Shown one piece after another: positions 1 through 10,418 of a stretch of DNA of 29,516 nt. This stretch comes from CAZBZG01 sp964496245. GTDB taxonomy: Bacteria; Planctomycetota; SZUA-567. The notes beneath the pieces were generated by a model. It did not search any database, was not told where the DNA came from, and saw only the letters and a program-made list of their open reading frames with translations. Both the position numbers and the translations under genes were made by a program. Within the stretch, counting starts at the first letter, position 1. Each line of letters opens with the position of its first letter. The stretch lies in the NCBI GenBank assembly GCA_964496245.1, contig CAZBZG010000015.1:1-29516 (forward strand), in the 5' to 3' direction.

Positions 1-1211
1 AGCAGGCTGCTCGACCGAACGATGATCGGCGACTGGCCGAAGTAGTCGAGCATCTGGGCGAACTGCTCGAGCAAATACTGCGGGAAGGTCCCGGTGAGCA
101 TCTGCTGCCGGGCCTGCATGGCGCCCTCGACCAACGTCTCGGGCTGGTGCTGCCTCTGCTGCAGCCACCAGACCCCGTTCTGCACGAGATAGGTGCAGAA
201 GACATCGGCGCCCACGAAGAACGAGTCGTGCGATTCCAGCATCTCCGTCCAGCGGGGCCGTTGTTTGGTCAGGATGGTCCGCGCCAGCAGGAGGCCGACG
301 GACTTGCCGCCGATGAGCCCCGTGCCGATCATGCGGCGGCGGATCTGGAGAATCTCCTTGAGCCCCAGGTACTGCCGCGCCAGGCGCAGCACGCGCTCGT
401 CATGGCTGATCATCATGCGGCGCAGCTGTTCGACGAAATCCTCCAGATCCGACGGCGGCGAATGGCCCGCGTTCAGGTCGGCTTCGATCTCCGCGGCGCG
501 GACGAACGTGCTGCTCCAATACCCCAGATGGGCCCCCGCGCTTTCCGACCGGTTCCACGGAACGCCCTCCAGAATCTCCGTCAACGCCGCGCTCTGACGG
601 ACGGGAATGAACTTCGGGTCTTCCCACGCGTGCACCGCGTACATGGTCGGCGAATGGCGGTGCTGCACCTTGAGCGGCTGGACGTAGAGCTTGCCTTGGT
701 GGCGATGGACGTCGATCAGGATCTGCGTGGTCTCCGAGATCGGACGCGTGGCGTGAAAGGAATGGTTGTGGCCCAGCAGCGCGAAGTAGGCCATGGCGCC
801 CACATCGTAGAGATGGGGGCAGACCAGCATGAAGAAGTTCCCGAGCATTCGATCGCTGTTCCAGCCGACCGCCAGCTCCGAGAGGCAATCGAAGACATAG
901 AGCGCCCTGTGGCGGTGCCTCTCGATCTGATCGTGGATCTCTGCGATAAACGCCACGAATCCCCGCTCGGACTCCAGCGGGCAGAGCTTGACGCCGTCCG
1001 TAGATGGGAGGATGGCGCTGTGCGCGGCAAAGCGGAAATAGACAACCTCTTTCCGCCGACGCAGAGCTTCGGCGACAGCGGCTTCCACAAAGGGAAGATA
1101 GTCGCCGATGGACCGCACCTGCCATACCAGATTGTCCCCCGGCATGAGGCCCCGGAGGATACGATCCAGGCCGGGCAACCCTGTGCTCAGCGTCGGATCC
1201 ACGTTGCCCAT
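1..1211 (-). CDS. PEP/pyruvate-binding domain protein with KaiC-like N-terminus (partial, 3' end outside window)
   Basis: The first 403 residues are visible, reading off the window at base 1. Residues 8-20 (STGLPGLDRILRG) match the start of KaiC/RecA-like domains, but where the Walker A loop should be there is PGDNLVWQVRSIGDYL, so no GKT is present. About 100 residues later LYVFDCLSEL resembles a Walker B strand. Near residues 300-315, GTGLIGGKSVGLLLAR resembles the glycine-rich start of the ATP-grasp domain of pyruvate phosphate dikinase/PEP synthase, and PIIVRSSSL at the edge matches its conserved VRSS motif. The family transfers phosphate between ATP, pyruvate and PEP; whether this member is an enzyme cannot be seen because the phosphohistidine and PEP domains lie outside. 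Start ATG 1211 has GGGAG upstream. It begins 4 bases after the stop of the pantothenate kinase-like gene, so the two are probably co-transcribed. Confidence 0.75.
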   Translation of the reverse strand, partial: MGNVDPTLSTGLPGLDRILRGLMPGDNLVWQVRSIGDYLPFVEAAVAEALRRRKEVVYFRFAAHSAILPSTDGVKLCPLESERGFVAFIAEIHDQIERHRHRALYVFDCLSELAVGWNSDRMLGNFFMLVCPHLYDVGAMAYFALLGHNHSFHATRPISETTQILIDVHRHQGKLYVQPLKVQHRHSPTMYAVHAWEDPKFIPVRQSAALTEILEGVPWNRSESAGAHLGYWSSTFVRAAEIEADLNAGHSPPSDLEDFVEQLRRMMISHDERVLRLARQYLGLKEILQIRRRMIGTGLIGGKSVGLLLARTILTKQRPRWTEMLESHDSFFVGADVFCTYLVQNGVWWLQQRQHQPETLVEGAMQARQQMLTGTFPQYLLEQFAQMLDYFGQSPIIVRSSSL

Positions 1212-1215
1212 GCTC

Positions 1216-2025
1216 TCATCTCCCTTTCCGCTCTCTCCGGTCGGCCGCGACGAGCCGCAGGCCGTGGAGCACCAGATCGGGGCAAAGCGCAGTCTCGGTG
1301 CGCAGCACGGGTTGCAGCGCCCGCGCCCAGCCCCCGGCGAGAAACACCCGGCGCCCGTCCTCGGGCTGAACAAACGCTTCCACTGCACGCTCGATCGCAC
1401 CGCTGAGGCCCAGGGCCAGTCCGTTCTGGATGGCATCCGGCGTATTCCGGCCGACACCCGCCCCGCACCACGCCGACGGCTCCGCCGCGACGAGGGGAAT
1501 CCTGGCAGCGCTGGCCAGGGCCTGCAGCCAGAGGTCGGGGCCCGGCAGGATCACGCCTCCCTGAAAGATGCCACGGGCATCCACGAGGTCCACGGTGACC
1601 GCCGTCCCCGCCTGGATGATGATGCGGGGGGCCGGCTTGTCGTCCGCGCATTGCTCCCCTGCCGCGCGCGCCGCCAGCAGGCGATCCACCCCGACCGTCT
1701 CCAGACGCTCGAGCGCTGTGGGCAGAATCTCGTGCGCGAAGGGATCGACCACGCACCGATCGGAGAGCCCGGCGTCGGCCAGCGATCGCTCCAGCAGGGG
1801 AAGGCAATCCGGCACCACGCACGCCACTGCCACGGGCGCGCGCGCCGCATCCGGAATCCCGTGCAGCACGGTCTTCAGGGCCGCGCGGATCCGGTCGGCG
1901 GTGAGATCCCGGGTCGGCACGTGCGCCCGCTGTGCGATGCGGCACGCTTCAAACCATGCGAACGCCGTCGTGGAATTGCCCAGATCGATCGCGAGCAAAC
2001 CGTTCTCCCGGAATCCAGGCTCCAT
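1216..2025 (-). CDS. coaX: Type III pantothenate kinase-like protein (CoaX/Baf family)
   Basis: 269 residues, close to the usual 250-270. The family phosphorylates pantothenate, the first step of coenzyme A synthesis, in the cytoplasm. Visible motifs in order: AIDLGNSTT near residue 12 (phosphate-binding ASKHA fold), GVDRLLAARAA near 112, AGTAVTVDLVD near 140, GGVILPG near 158, and FLAGGWARAL near the C-terminus. One oddity: the family usually has Asp just before the GTA core, and here the residue is Gln (IIIQAGTAV), so activity is not certain. ATG 2025 has only a weak ribosome site; an in-frame TTG at 1998 has GGGAG six bases upstream and would give the more typical LLAIDLG start, so the true start may be 1998. 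It precedes the PEP-binding gene by 4 bases. Confidence 0.85.
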   Translation of the reverse strand: MEPGFRENGLLAIDLGNSTTAFAWFEACRIAQRAHVPTRDLTADRIRAALKTVLHGIPDAARAPVAVACVVPDCLPLLERSLADAGLSDRCVVDPFAHEILPTALERLETVGVDRLLAARAAGEQCADDKPAPRIIIQAGTAVTVDLVDARGIFQGGVILPGPDLWLQALASAARIPLVAAEPSAWCGAGVGRNTPDAIQNGLALGLSGAIERAVEAFVQPEDGRRVFLAGGWARALQPVLRTETALCPDLVLHGLRLVAADRRERKGR

Positions 2026-2245
2026 TCAATCCCGGTCCGCGACAAGGGTCAAGACCGGAGTTGGCAAGGTTACGGTTTCTCCGCATCGAATCCACACGTT
2101 ATCCACGCGCACTTCGCGAAGCCGAGGCCACGCACATCCGGCTGGTCCGCGCGCAAAGAGGATACAACACTTTACCAGAAAACATGTTGCGTCCATCCGT
2201 TCTCCAGAGGGCACCCCGGAGAGCTGAGCAGGCAGCTGTTTTCCC
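2026..2245. other. Intergenic region between divergent genes
   Basis: Between the minus-strand pantothenate kinase-like gene and the plus-strand promoter at 2246. I see no convincing coding sequence. It holds a perfect 10-bp palindrome CTTCGCGAAG at 2112-2121 and one near-match to a DnaA box (TTATCCACG, 2099-2107), neither enough to call a site. No clear promoter for the minus-strand gene was found, apart from a poor TTGACC (2052-2047) whose matching -10 would run into the start codon. Confidence 0.4.
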
Positions 2246-2274
2246 TTGACAACCAAGAGTCGCTGGTCTATCAT
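2246..2274 (+). promoter_or_regulatory. Sigma-70-type promoter of the zinc-binding small protein
   Basis: TTGACA at 2246-2251, a 17-base spacer, then TATCAT at 2269-2274. The -35 is perfect and the -10 matches four of six bases. A transcript would start near 2281, about 96 bases before the ATG at 2377. Confidence 0.75.
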
Positions 2275-2376
2275 GCTTCGCTCCGGTCGTGCAGATGGGA
2301 TCAAGCCCGGCCCCGGTGCCAGGCGGAGACGCAGGACGGAGGGCATTGTCAACACCGAAGGAAGGGGCGCGCGCAC

Positions 2377-2703
2377 ATGTCAACAGAAAGCAAATGCATC
2401 GTTTCGGGCTGCAACAACAAGGCACACGCAAAAGGGTACTGCAGAAAGCACTACGGACAGATCTGGCGCAAGGGCAAAATCTACACGTCGGCGGAAGAGG
2501 ACCAGGCCAAGACCAAGCACACGCATCGCGATGATTCCGAACGCATGCGCGCCCTCGAGCGCGAGTTGCGCCGCGCGGAGATGATGTACCAGAATGTCAT
2601 CGGCCTGGAAGGCCGCCTCAAGTGGCGCCGCGAGATCGACGAGGTGAAGAAGGAAATGCAGCGACTGGGCATAAAGCCGGAAAAGGTCAGCGCTGCCAGC
2701 TAG
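2377..2703 (+). CDS. Small zinc-binding protein with C-terminal coiled coil, function unknown
   Basis: 108 residues. Residues 7-25 form Cys-x4-Cys-x9-Cys-x2-His followed by Tyr (CIVSGCNNKAHAKGYCRKHY), a short zinc-binding motif often seen beside HNH nucleases in phage and bacterial proteins; no HNH residues are present here. Residues 54-105 are charged and predicted to form a long helix or coiled coil (heptad-like R/E/L pattern). This looks like a small nucleic-acid-binding or adaptor protein, but the role is unknown. The start is placed at ATG 2377 because it follows a GAAGGAAGGGG ribosome site and the promoter at 2246; the reading frame stays open far upstream, but that part is antisense to the pantothenate kinase-like gene. 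Confidence 0.75.
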   Translation: MSTESKCIVSGCNNKAHAKGYCRKHYGQIWRKGKIYTSAEEDQAKTKHTHRDDSERMRALERELRRAEMMYQNVIGLEGRLKWRREIDEVKKEMQRLGIKPEKVSAAS

Positions 2704-2743
2704 CGGTCACAGACGGCAAGCACGCGATCCCTGCAACCAGAAT

Positions 2744-2768
2744 ACGCCGGCGCGCCTCGCGTCGGCGT
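2744..2768 (+). other. Intercistronic hairpin
   Basis: ACGCCG (2744-2749) pairs with CGGCGT (2763-2768), with extra GC pairing inside. No T-tract follows, so it is more likely an RNA-stability or partial-termination hairpin between the small zinc protein and the membrane hydrolase gene than a full terminator. Confidence 0.35.
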
Positions 2769-2790
2769 TGCTCATTCGGAGCAGCCTGTC

Positions 2791-3444
2791 ATGCACTTCG
2801 CCCAGCACCTCATGCTCTCCTGGTTCGTGGCCGAAGGCGCAAGCGTAGGCAGCCTCCGCAACCGGCGGATCGTCACGTGGGCCGGGATCCTCCCGGATGC
2901 GGACGTGGTGCCCTACGCGCTCGCGGCCAGCAAATATTGGCTCGTCGACGGCGAAGGCTTTTCCGTGGCCTGGCACCACGCATTCGACGAGGTCCACATC
3001 CATGTCCACCACCACTACACCCACGGCATTGGGTTCGTCCTTCTCGCCGGTCTGCTCGCTGCGCTTCTCGCTGGACACCGCATTCGCTCAGCGACCGAAC
3101 CGGGACCTCTGCCTGGGCGGAACGCTCCACGCCTGTCGCGGCTGCCTGTCGCCGCCCTGGCCATGGGCACGGTGGGGCTCCACTGCCTCTGCGACGTGAT
3201 CGCATCGGGACCCCGCTGGCCCATTTATCCCCTGTGGCCGTTGTCCGACGTGAAGTGGGGCGTCTCGTGGTCCTGGACGCTGGCCGACTGGCCGAACCTT
3301 CTCATTCTCGCCCTGCTACTCGTCGCCACCCGGCAGTACGCCAAGGCCAAGGGCCGCTCTCCTCTCGAAGCCTTCAGCACGCGGCTCGACCGGGGCCTGG
3401 TCCGCGTGATCCGCGGCGGGTCTGCGGCTGATGCGCCGGCCTGA
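2791..3444 (+). CDS. DUF457/YdjM-type membrane-bound metal-dependent hydrolase
   Basis: 217 residues with several hydrophobic segments (about 80-95, 118-135, 168-180). Metal-ligand-type motifs match the family: an early His (residue 6), PDAD at 35-38, HHHYTHG at 73-79, HCLCD at 131-135, then the typical YPLWPLSD at 146-153. Members sit in the inner membrane and are predicted metal-dependent hydrolases of unknown substrate. Start ATG 2791 has GGAGC upstream and the gene follows the small zinc protein by 87 bases, so it may be read from the same promoter. The C-terminal tail is soluble and basic. Confidence 0.75.
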   Translation: MHFAQHLMLSWFVAEGASVGSLRNRRIVTWAGILPDADVVPYALAASKYWLVDGEGFSVAWHHAFDEVHIHVHHHYTHGIGFVLLAGLLAALLAGHRIRSATEPGPLPGRNAPRLSRLPVAALAMGTVGLHCLCDVIASGPRWPIYPLWPLSDVKWGVSWSWTLADWPNLLILALLLVATRQYAKAKGRSPLEAFSTRLDRGLVRVIRGGSAADAPA

Positions 3445-3460
3445 AGGTGGCCGCCTCTGC

Positions 3461-3489
3461 TTGACGGCGGAGCGCTCGGACACTAGTCT
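3461..3489 (+). promoter_or_regulatory. Promoter of the PHP/DUF3604-type gene
   Basis: TTGACG at 3461-3466, a 17-base spacer, TAGTCT at 3484-3489. A transcript would start near 3496 and give a leader of about 76 bases before ATG 3572. The -10 matches only the three key positions (T, A, final T), the same pattern as the TAGGGT sites elsewhere in the window. Confidence 0.55.
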
Positions 3490-3571
3490 CTATCTGAAGC
3501 CTCTGACGCCACGCCATGCCATGCCCGGCGGAGCTTCGCCGTACGCTCTCCTCGTCACGAAAGGACACCCC

Positions 3572-5863
3572 ATGGACATCCTCCCCGACCACTGGAACGC
3601 GCCGGGTCGTCTCACGCGGCTGATCGAGGCTGACGGCAAGCCTTGGCTCGTCTATGCCCGCACAGAGGGAGACCTCGCGCACATCGTGGTGCGAGACATC
3701 GACGCACAGACGGAGCATGCGCTCACAGGAGCGGCCGTGGATTGTGCGGATCTGGATGCCGTGTGCGACGCTGACGGGATCCTGGCCGTCTACAATGCAC
3801 TCGTCGACGGTGTGTACCGCCTCTTCAGGGCCCGCCCCGGCAGCACGCCCGAACCGTTTTCGCAGCCCGGCGCGCCAGCCGTCTGTCCGGCGCTCGCCGC
3901 CACAGACGGGCAACCCTGGCTCGCCTATCAAAGCCCGGCCACGGACGGCACGTTCCAGATCTTCCTCTGCCGCCGGACGGCAGACGGATGGACCGCTCCG
4001 GTCCGCGTGAGCGACCTGCCGGGCAACAACTGGTGCCCCGCCCTGGCTGCGCTTCCCGACGGACGCATCGCGGTCGGGTGGGACGGATACGCGGCAGGCT
4101 CCTACGACGTCTATCTTCGCTTCGCGGAGGCGGACGGCACGCTGGGCGCTATCATGCGACTCTCGAGCGACGACCGTTTCCACGCCCACCTCGCGCTCGC
4201 GCCCGCGCCCGACGGTTCGGTCTGGGCGGCCTGGAACCGGGCCCAGAACGACTGGGGCAAGGACAACCACCCCTACCGCAACACGCGCATCTTTGAGCGC
4301 AACTTCCTGCATGCGCGCCGCTTCGTGGAGGTGCGCCGCGTGTTTGCGGACCGCGTCCATCCCGTGCATCCCGTGCTGCAGGACGACCACCTGGACGCCG
4401 TCCTGCCCGCCCAGCATCACGAGCGCCCGCGGCTTCGCAGCGGTCCCCGGGACATGCTGCATGTAGCCCTTCGCACCAACGCGGGCGAACCGCGCGGCGG
4501 CCACCGCAGCGAGAAGCGCTGGCAGGCCGTGGCGCTCCGCTACGAGGGCACTTCCTGGAGCGAACCGGTCGAGCTCGGCGAGGCGCACGGGCTCAGCACG
4601 GGCGCCATGGACGTGCTCCCCCTTGCGGACGGACGCGTGTTCGCAGCCGCCTGCGGAGAAGGCGGTCCGGCGGGAGAGAAGACCGACGTCACGTTCCGCG
4701 TTCGGCTCTACGAGCTGCCAACCGACGGACCGGCCGAACACCGGCTCCCGTCCGTCCGCGCAGCCACCGGACGGCTCCCCGCGCCCGCCGCCCGGCCCCG
4801 CCGCCACACGGTCGAGCACCGCGGCGTCCGCTACGGGCTCTACTTCGGCGACCTGCACCGCCATACCGAGTTCAGCTTCTGTCGCACCTCGATCGACGGT
4901 TCGCTGGAGGAGGTGTTCCGCTACGCGCGCGATGCAGCGGCCATGGACTTTGCCATGAGCGCGGACCACGACCACCAGGAGCAGGCAGCGGACCGGTGGA
5001 ACGAGGTCATGCGCGCGGCCGATCGTTTCCACGCGCCCGGCGCCTTCGTGCCTTTCTTCGGCTACGAATGGATCGGTGGCGAGGACAACCGACGCCACCG
5101 CAACATCGTCTCGGCCAGGCGGATCCCGCCCCCGCCGTTCGAGGCCCACAGCGGGCACCGCGACATCCGCGATACGTGGGCGACCCTCCCCAAAGGGGAG
5201 GCGCTCACGCTCGCGCACCACACCGCCTGCCCGATGAGCCTGCTGTGGAACCAAGATCCCGGCGAGGCCAGCGACCCCACGTTCGAACCGGTCGTGGAAC
5301 TCTTCCAGGCCTCGCGCGGATCGAGCGAGCATCCGGGCTGCCCGACGCTCCAGAACCACTTCGCCACGAGCGGCCAGTTCGCCGAATCGTTTCGCGTGGA
5401 CGGCGGCTGGGTCTCCGATGCCCTCCGCCAGGGCATCCGGATGGGCTTCGTAGCCTCGAGCGACCACATGAGCACCCACCAATCCTACGCCTGCGTCTAC
5501 GCCACGGACTGTACGCGCGAGGCCCTCGTCGCAGCCCTGCTCGCGCGGCGCTGCTATGCGGCGAGCGACCGCATCGTCTGCACGTTCCACGCGGGCGAGG
5601 CCTTCATGGGCGAGGAGATCCCCTGCCCCGCTGAGACCGTTCCCTTCGCCATCCGTTTCCGCGGGACCGGGCCGATCCGGGAGATCACGCTGTTGCGCGA
5701 CAGCGAACCGTTCCACACCTGGCCCGGTCAAGAAGCGGCGGACTGCGCCATCTCATGCGACGTGCCCGCCGCCGAGTGCCGCGGGCACTACTTCTACGCC
5801 CGCTGCATCCAGGAAGACAGCCATCTCGCCTGGTCGAGCCCGATCTGGCTGGACGCTTCCTGA
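3572..5863 (+). CDS. Large PHP-fold protein resembling DUF3604, with N-terminal propeller-like region
   Basis: 763 residues. Residues 1-390 contain repeated short blades (PALAATDGQPWLAYQ, PALAALPDGRIAVGW, ALAPAPDGSVWAAW), as in sialidase/propeller folds. Residues 420-680 carry metal-site motifs of the PHP hydrolase fold: GDLHRHTEFS at 426-435, SADHDHQ at 463-469, FFGYEW at 495-500, AHH near 548-550 and SSDHMSTH at 629-636. The last 80 residues look beta-rich. DUF3604 proteins are putative metal-dependent hydrolases of unknown substrate. No signal peptide is visible, so it is probably cytoplasmic. Start ATG 3572 is chosen for its AAAGGA site six bases upstream and the promoter at 3461; the frame remains open to 3431, but that part lies on the promoter. 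The opposite strand also has a long open frame, which is a shadow. Confidence 0.8.
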   Translation: MDILPDHWNAPGRLTRLIEADGKPWLVYARTEGDLAHIVVRDIDAQTEHALTGAAVDCADLDAVCDADGILAVYNALVDGVYRLFRARPGSTPEPFSQPGAPAVCPALAATDGQPWLAYQSPATDGTFQIFLCRRTADGWTAPVRVSDLPGNNWCPALAALPDGRIAVGWDGYAAGSYDVYLRFAEADGTLGAIMRLSSDDRFHAHLALAPAPDGSVWAAWNRAQNDWGKDNHPYRNTRIFERNFLHARRFVEVRRVFADRVHPVHPVLQDDHLDAVLPAQHHERPRLRSGPRDMLHVALRTNAGEPRGGHRSEKRWQAVALRYEGTSWSEPVELGEAHGLSTGAMDVLPLADGRVFAAACGEGGPAGEKTDVTFRVRLYELPTDGPAEHRLPSVRAATGRLPAPAARPRRHTVEHRGVRYGLYFGDLHRHTEFSFCRTSIDGSLEEVFRYARDAAAMDFAMSADHDHQEQAADRWNEVMRAADRFHAPGAFVPFFGYEWIGGEDNRRHRNIVSARRIPPPPFEAHSGHRDIRDTWATLPKGEALTLAHHTACPMSLLWNQDPGEASDPTFEPVVELFQASRGSSEHPGCPTLQNHFATSGQFAESFRVDGGWVSDALRQGIRMGFVASSDHMSTHQSYACVYATDCTREALVAALLARRCYAASDRIVCTFHAGEAFMGEEIPCPAETVPFAIRFRGTGPIREITLLRDSEPFHTWPGQEAADCAISCDVPAAECRGHYFYARCIQEDSHLAWSSPIWLDAS

Positions 5864-5924
5864 CGGCGCCGCGACGGCTGAGGCAGCGGCTCCGCACCCT
5901 ACCGGACAGACGCCGCCGATCGCC

Positions 5925-5953
5925 TTGACAAGGCGGAAGCTGTGCCGTAGGGT
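5925..5953 (+). promoter_or_regulatory. Promoter of the Ser/Thr kinase gene, apparently giving a leaderless mRNA
   Basis: TTGACA at 5925-5930, a 17-base spacer, TAGGGT at 5948-5953. The usual start point 7-8 bases further on falls at 5960-5961, which is the A of the ATG. The bases before the ATG are CCCCCC, with no ribosome site, which supports a leaderless transcript. Confidence 0.6.
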
Positions 5954-5960
5954 ACCCCCC

Positions 5961-7475
<1,515 letters not shown>

Positions 7476-7523
7476 GAGGCCGCAACAGAACCGGCCGCGG
7501 CGCGAACCGTGCGATACCCTCGT

Positions 7524-8624
<1,101 letters not shown>

Positions 8625-8645
8625 GTGCGTTTCTCCAGCCGCTTG

Positions 8646-9494
8646 CTACCGGATCGCGCCCGCGGCCAGCCCCTTGGTGATGTGTCGCTCGGCCAGCAGG
8701 TAGATCCCCAGAATCGGTCCGAGCGCCATGGCGATGGCCGCACAGGTCAACGGCACGTCCGCGGCATAGGCGTCGCCAAAGGAATCGAGCCCCAACGGCA
8801 CCGTGAAGTGCGCCGGGTTCGAGAGCAGGGTCAGCGCAAAGGCGTACTCGTTCCAGAGGGTCACGGACGTGAAGATGACCACGGTCGCGGCTGCCGGGCG
8901 CGCGAGCGGCAGGGCGATCTCGAAGATGATGCGCAGCCGCCCTGCCCCGTCCATGGCGGCCGCTTCCTCCACCTCCCGGGGCAACCCCAGAAAGAACCCG
9001 CGGAAGATCATCACTCCCACGGGCAGCGAGAAGCCCACGTACGGAAAGATGAGTCCGAGAAGCGTGTCGCGGAGCCCCAGCACCGACTCCATGCGGTGGA
9101 GGGGAACCAGCGTCGCGTGGATCGGGACCACGAGCCCCAACAGGAAGAGGGCCAGGAGCACACCTGCGCCGCGGAAGCGCACCCTTGCCAGAGCGTAGCC
9201 GGCCAGGGCCGATGCTACGGTGGTCACGACCACGGCCACCACGGTCACAACAAGACCGTTCACGTAGAAGCGGCCGAACGAGCTCTCCGCCCCCACACGC
9301 GCAAAGTTGGCAACCGTGGGGCTCGGCGGCAGCCCCAGCGGCGAAGCCGAATACTCGGCCGGGGTCTTGAGCGACGTGAGCCCCACCCAGACGAGCGGAA
9401 CCAGCGTCACCGCCAGCCACAGGCCGGCGAGCGCCCACACGAGCGCGCGGATGGCGCAACGCGTTCGAACCCGGTCCGTCCGGCGGTCGTTCAT
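8646..9494 (-). CDS. Carbohydrate ABC transporter permease, MalG-like
   Basis: 282 residues with six hydrophobic segments. The cytoplasmic EAA loop is clear (EEAAAMDGAGRLRIIFEIALP, near residue 185-205), the contact site for the ATPase. It is the second of two partner permeases of a CUT1-type sugar importer. The start is ATG 9494, which overlaps the upstream permease stop by four bases (ATGA); a start at 9533 would run 43 bases into that gene and is less likely. It is followed by the ATPase gene. Confidence 0.9.
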   Translation of the reverse strand: MNDRRTDRVRTRCAIRALVWALAGLWLAVTLVPLVWVGLTSLKTPAEYSASPLGLPPSPTVANFARVGAESSFGRFYVNGLVVTVVAVVVTTVASALAGYALARVRFRGAGVLLALFLLGLVVPIHATLVPLHRMESVLGLRDTLLGLIFPYVGFSLPVGVMIFRGFFLGLPREVEEAAAMDGAGRLRIIFEIALPLARPAAATVVIFTSVTLWNEYAFALTLLSNPAHFTVPLGLDSFGDAYAADVPLTCAAIAMALGPILGIYLLAERHITKGLAAGAIR

Positions 9495-10408
9495 GCGCCT
9501 GCCTCCGACCTCGATCCGCGCCGCAGCATCCATCGGGCCGTCCCCGTCACCGCCAGGCTGATCACGGTGAGGAAGACAGCCAAGGCGGCCGCATAGGAGT
9601 ATTCGCCTGCAGCGAACGCGCTCTTATACATGTAGGTGGCCACCAACTCGGACGCGTGGGCCGGACCGCCGCCCGTCATGATGTAGACGAGGTCGAAGTA
9701 GCGCAGCGACCCCACGATCGCGAGCATGGCCGAGATTCCGAGCGGCCGGGCCATCTGGGGCAGCGTGACGTAGCGGAAACACTGCCAGTCGCCAGCCCCG
9801 TCCACCCGGGCGGCCTCATAGAGCTCCTGTGGAATGGAGACGAGGCCGGCGAGCAGGATCACCATGTGAAAGCCGATGTAGCGCCAGCTGATCACGAAGA
9901 TGAGCGTAGGCAGTGCCAGCGTGCCCGACCCGAGCCAATGGGGCAGGTTCGCGCGGTCCACGCCGAGCCCGTGGAGCACGGCGCTCAGGGCCCCGGCCTC
10001 GGGCACCGGATCGAGCAGGAGGAACCAGATCCACCCGATGGCGGCCGTGGGCAGCATCATGGGCACGAAGTAGCCGGCCCGCAGAAAACCGCGCAGCGCC
10101 CGGCCCCGCGCCAGGCGCGCGAGGAACAGCGCCAGGCCAAAGGCCGCAGGAATCTGCACGAGGAGAGAGGCTGCGAGCAGGAAAAGATTGTGCGCCAGCG
10201 CCCGCCAGAAGACCGGATCGGCCACCACGCGTCGGTACTGGGTGAAAGTGAACGTCCACTCTGCAGCGCCCGACCGCAGGTCCGCCAGGCTCATGGCCAC
10301 CGCCCCGGCCAGCGGCAGCAGCACGAAGACGCCGTAGAGTACGGCCGCGGGCGCGAGCAGCCCGCAGGCTTCCAGACGCGCGTGTCGGTCTGCAGCTCCA
10401 GCCGCCAA
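9491..10408 (-). CDS. Carbohydrate ABC transporter permease, MalF-like (TTG start)
   Basis: 305 residues from TTG 10408, with about six hydrophobic helices and the EAA motif (EAARVDGAGDWQCF) followed by LPQM. It forms the membrane channel with the MalG-like partner. The frame is open much further upstream to 10714, but that part is antisense-like, basic and overlaps the binding-protein gene. TTG 10408 lies 10 bases after the binding-protein stop and has GAGGG about eight bases upstream, giving a family-typical length. Confidence 0.87.
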   Translation of the reverse strand: MAAGAADRHARLEACGLLAPAAVLYGVFVLLPLAGAVAMSLADLRSGAAEWTFTFTQYRRVVADPVFWRALAHNLFLLAASLLVQIPAAFGLALFLARLARGRALRGFLRAGYFVPMMLPTAAIGWIWFLLLDPVPEAGALSAVLHGLGVDRANLPHWLGSGTLALPTLIFVISWRYIGFHMVILLAGLVSIPQELYEAARVDGAGDWQCFRYVTLPQMARPLGISAMLAIVGSLRYFDLVYIMTGGGPAHASELVATYMYKSAFAAGEYSYAAALAVFLTVISLAVTGTARWMLRRGSRSEAGA

Positions 10409-10418
10409 CGTGAGGCCC

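Noticed and set aside
2099..2107. Possible DnaA box (TTATCCACG)
   Set aside because: A single near-match without a cluster, AT-rich stretch or replication genes; not an origin.
1108..2376. Upstream extension of the small zinc protein frame
   Set aside because: It is antisense to the pantothenate kinase-like gene and passes through the promoter at 2246.
3374..5731. 785-residue open frame on the minus strand
   Set aside because: It lies fully opposite the PHP/DUF3604-type gene, has no recognisable motif or ribosome site, and its composition is that of a GC-rich antisense shadow.
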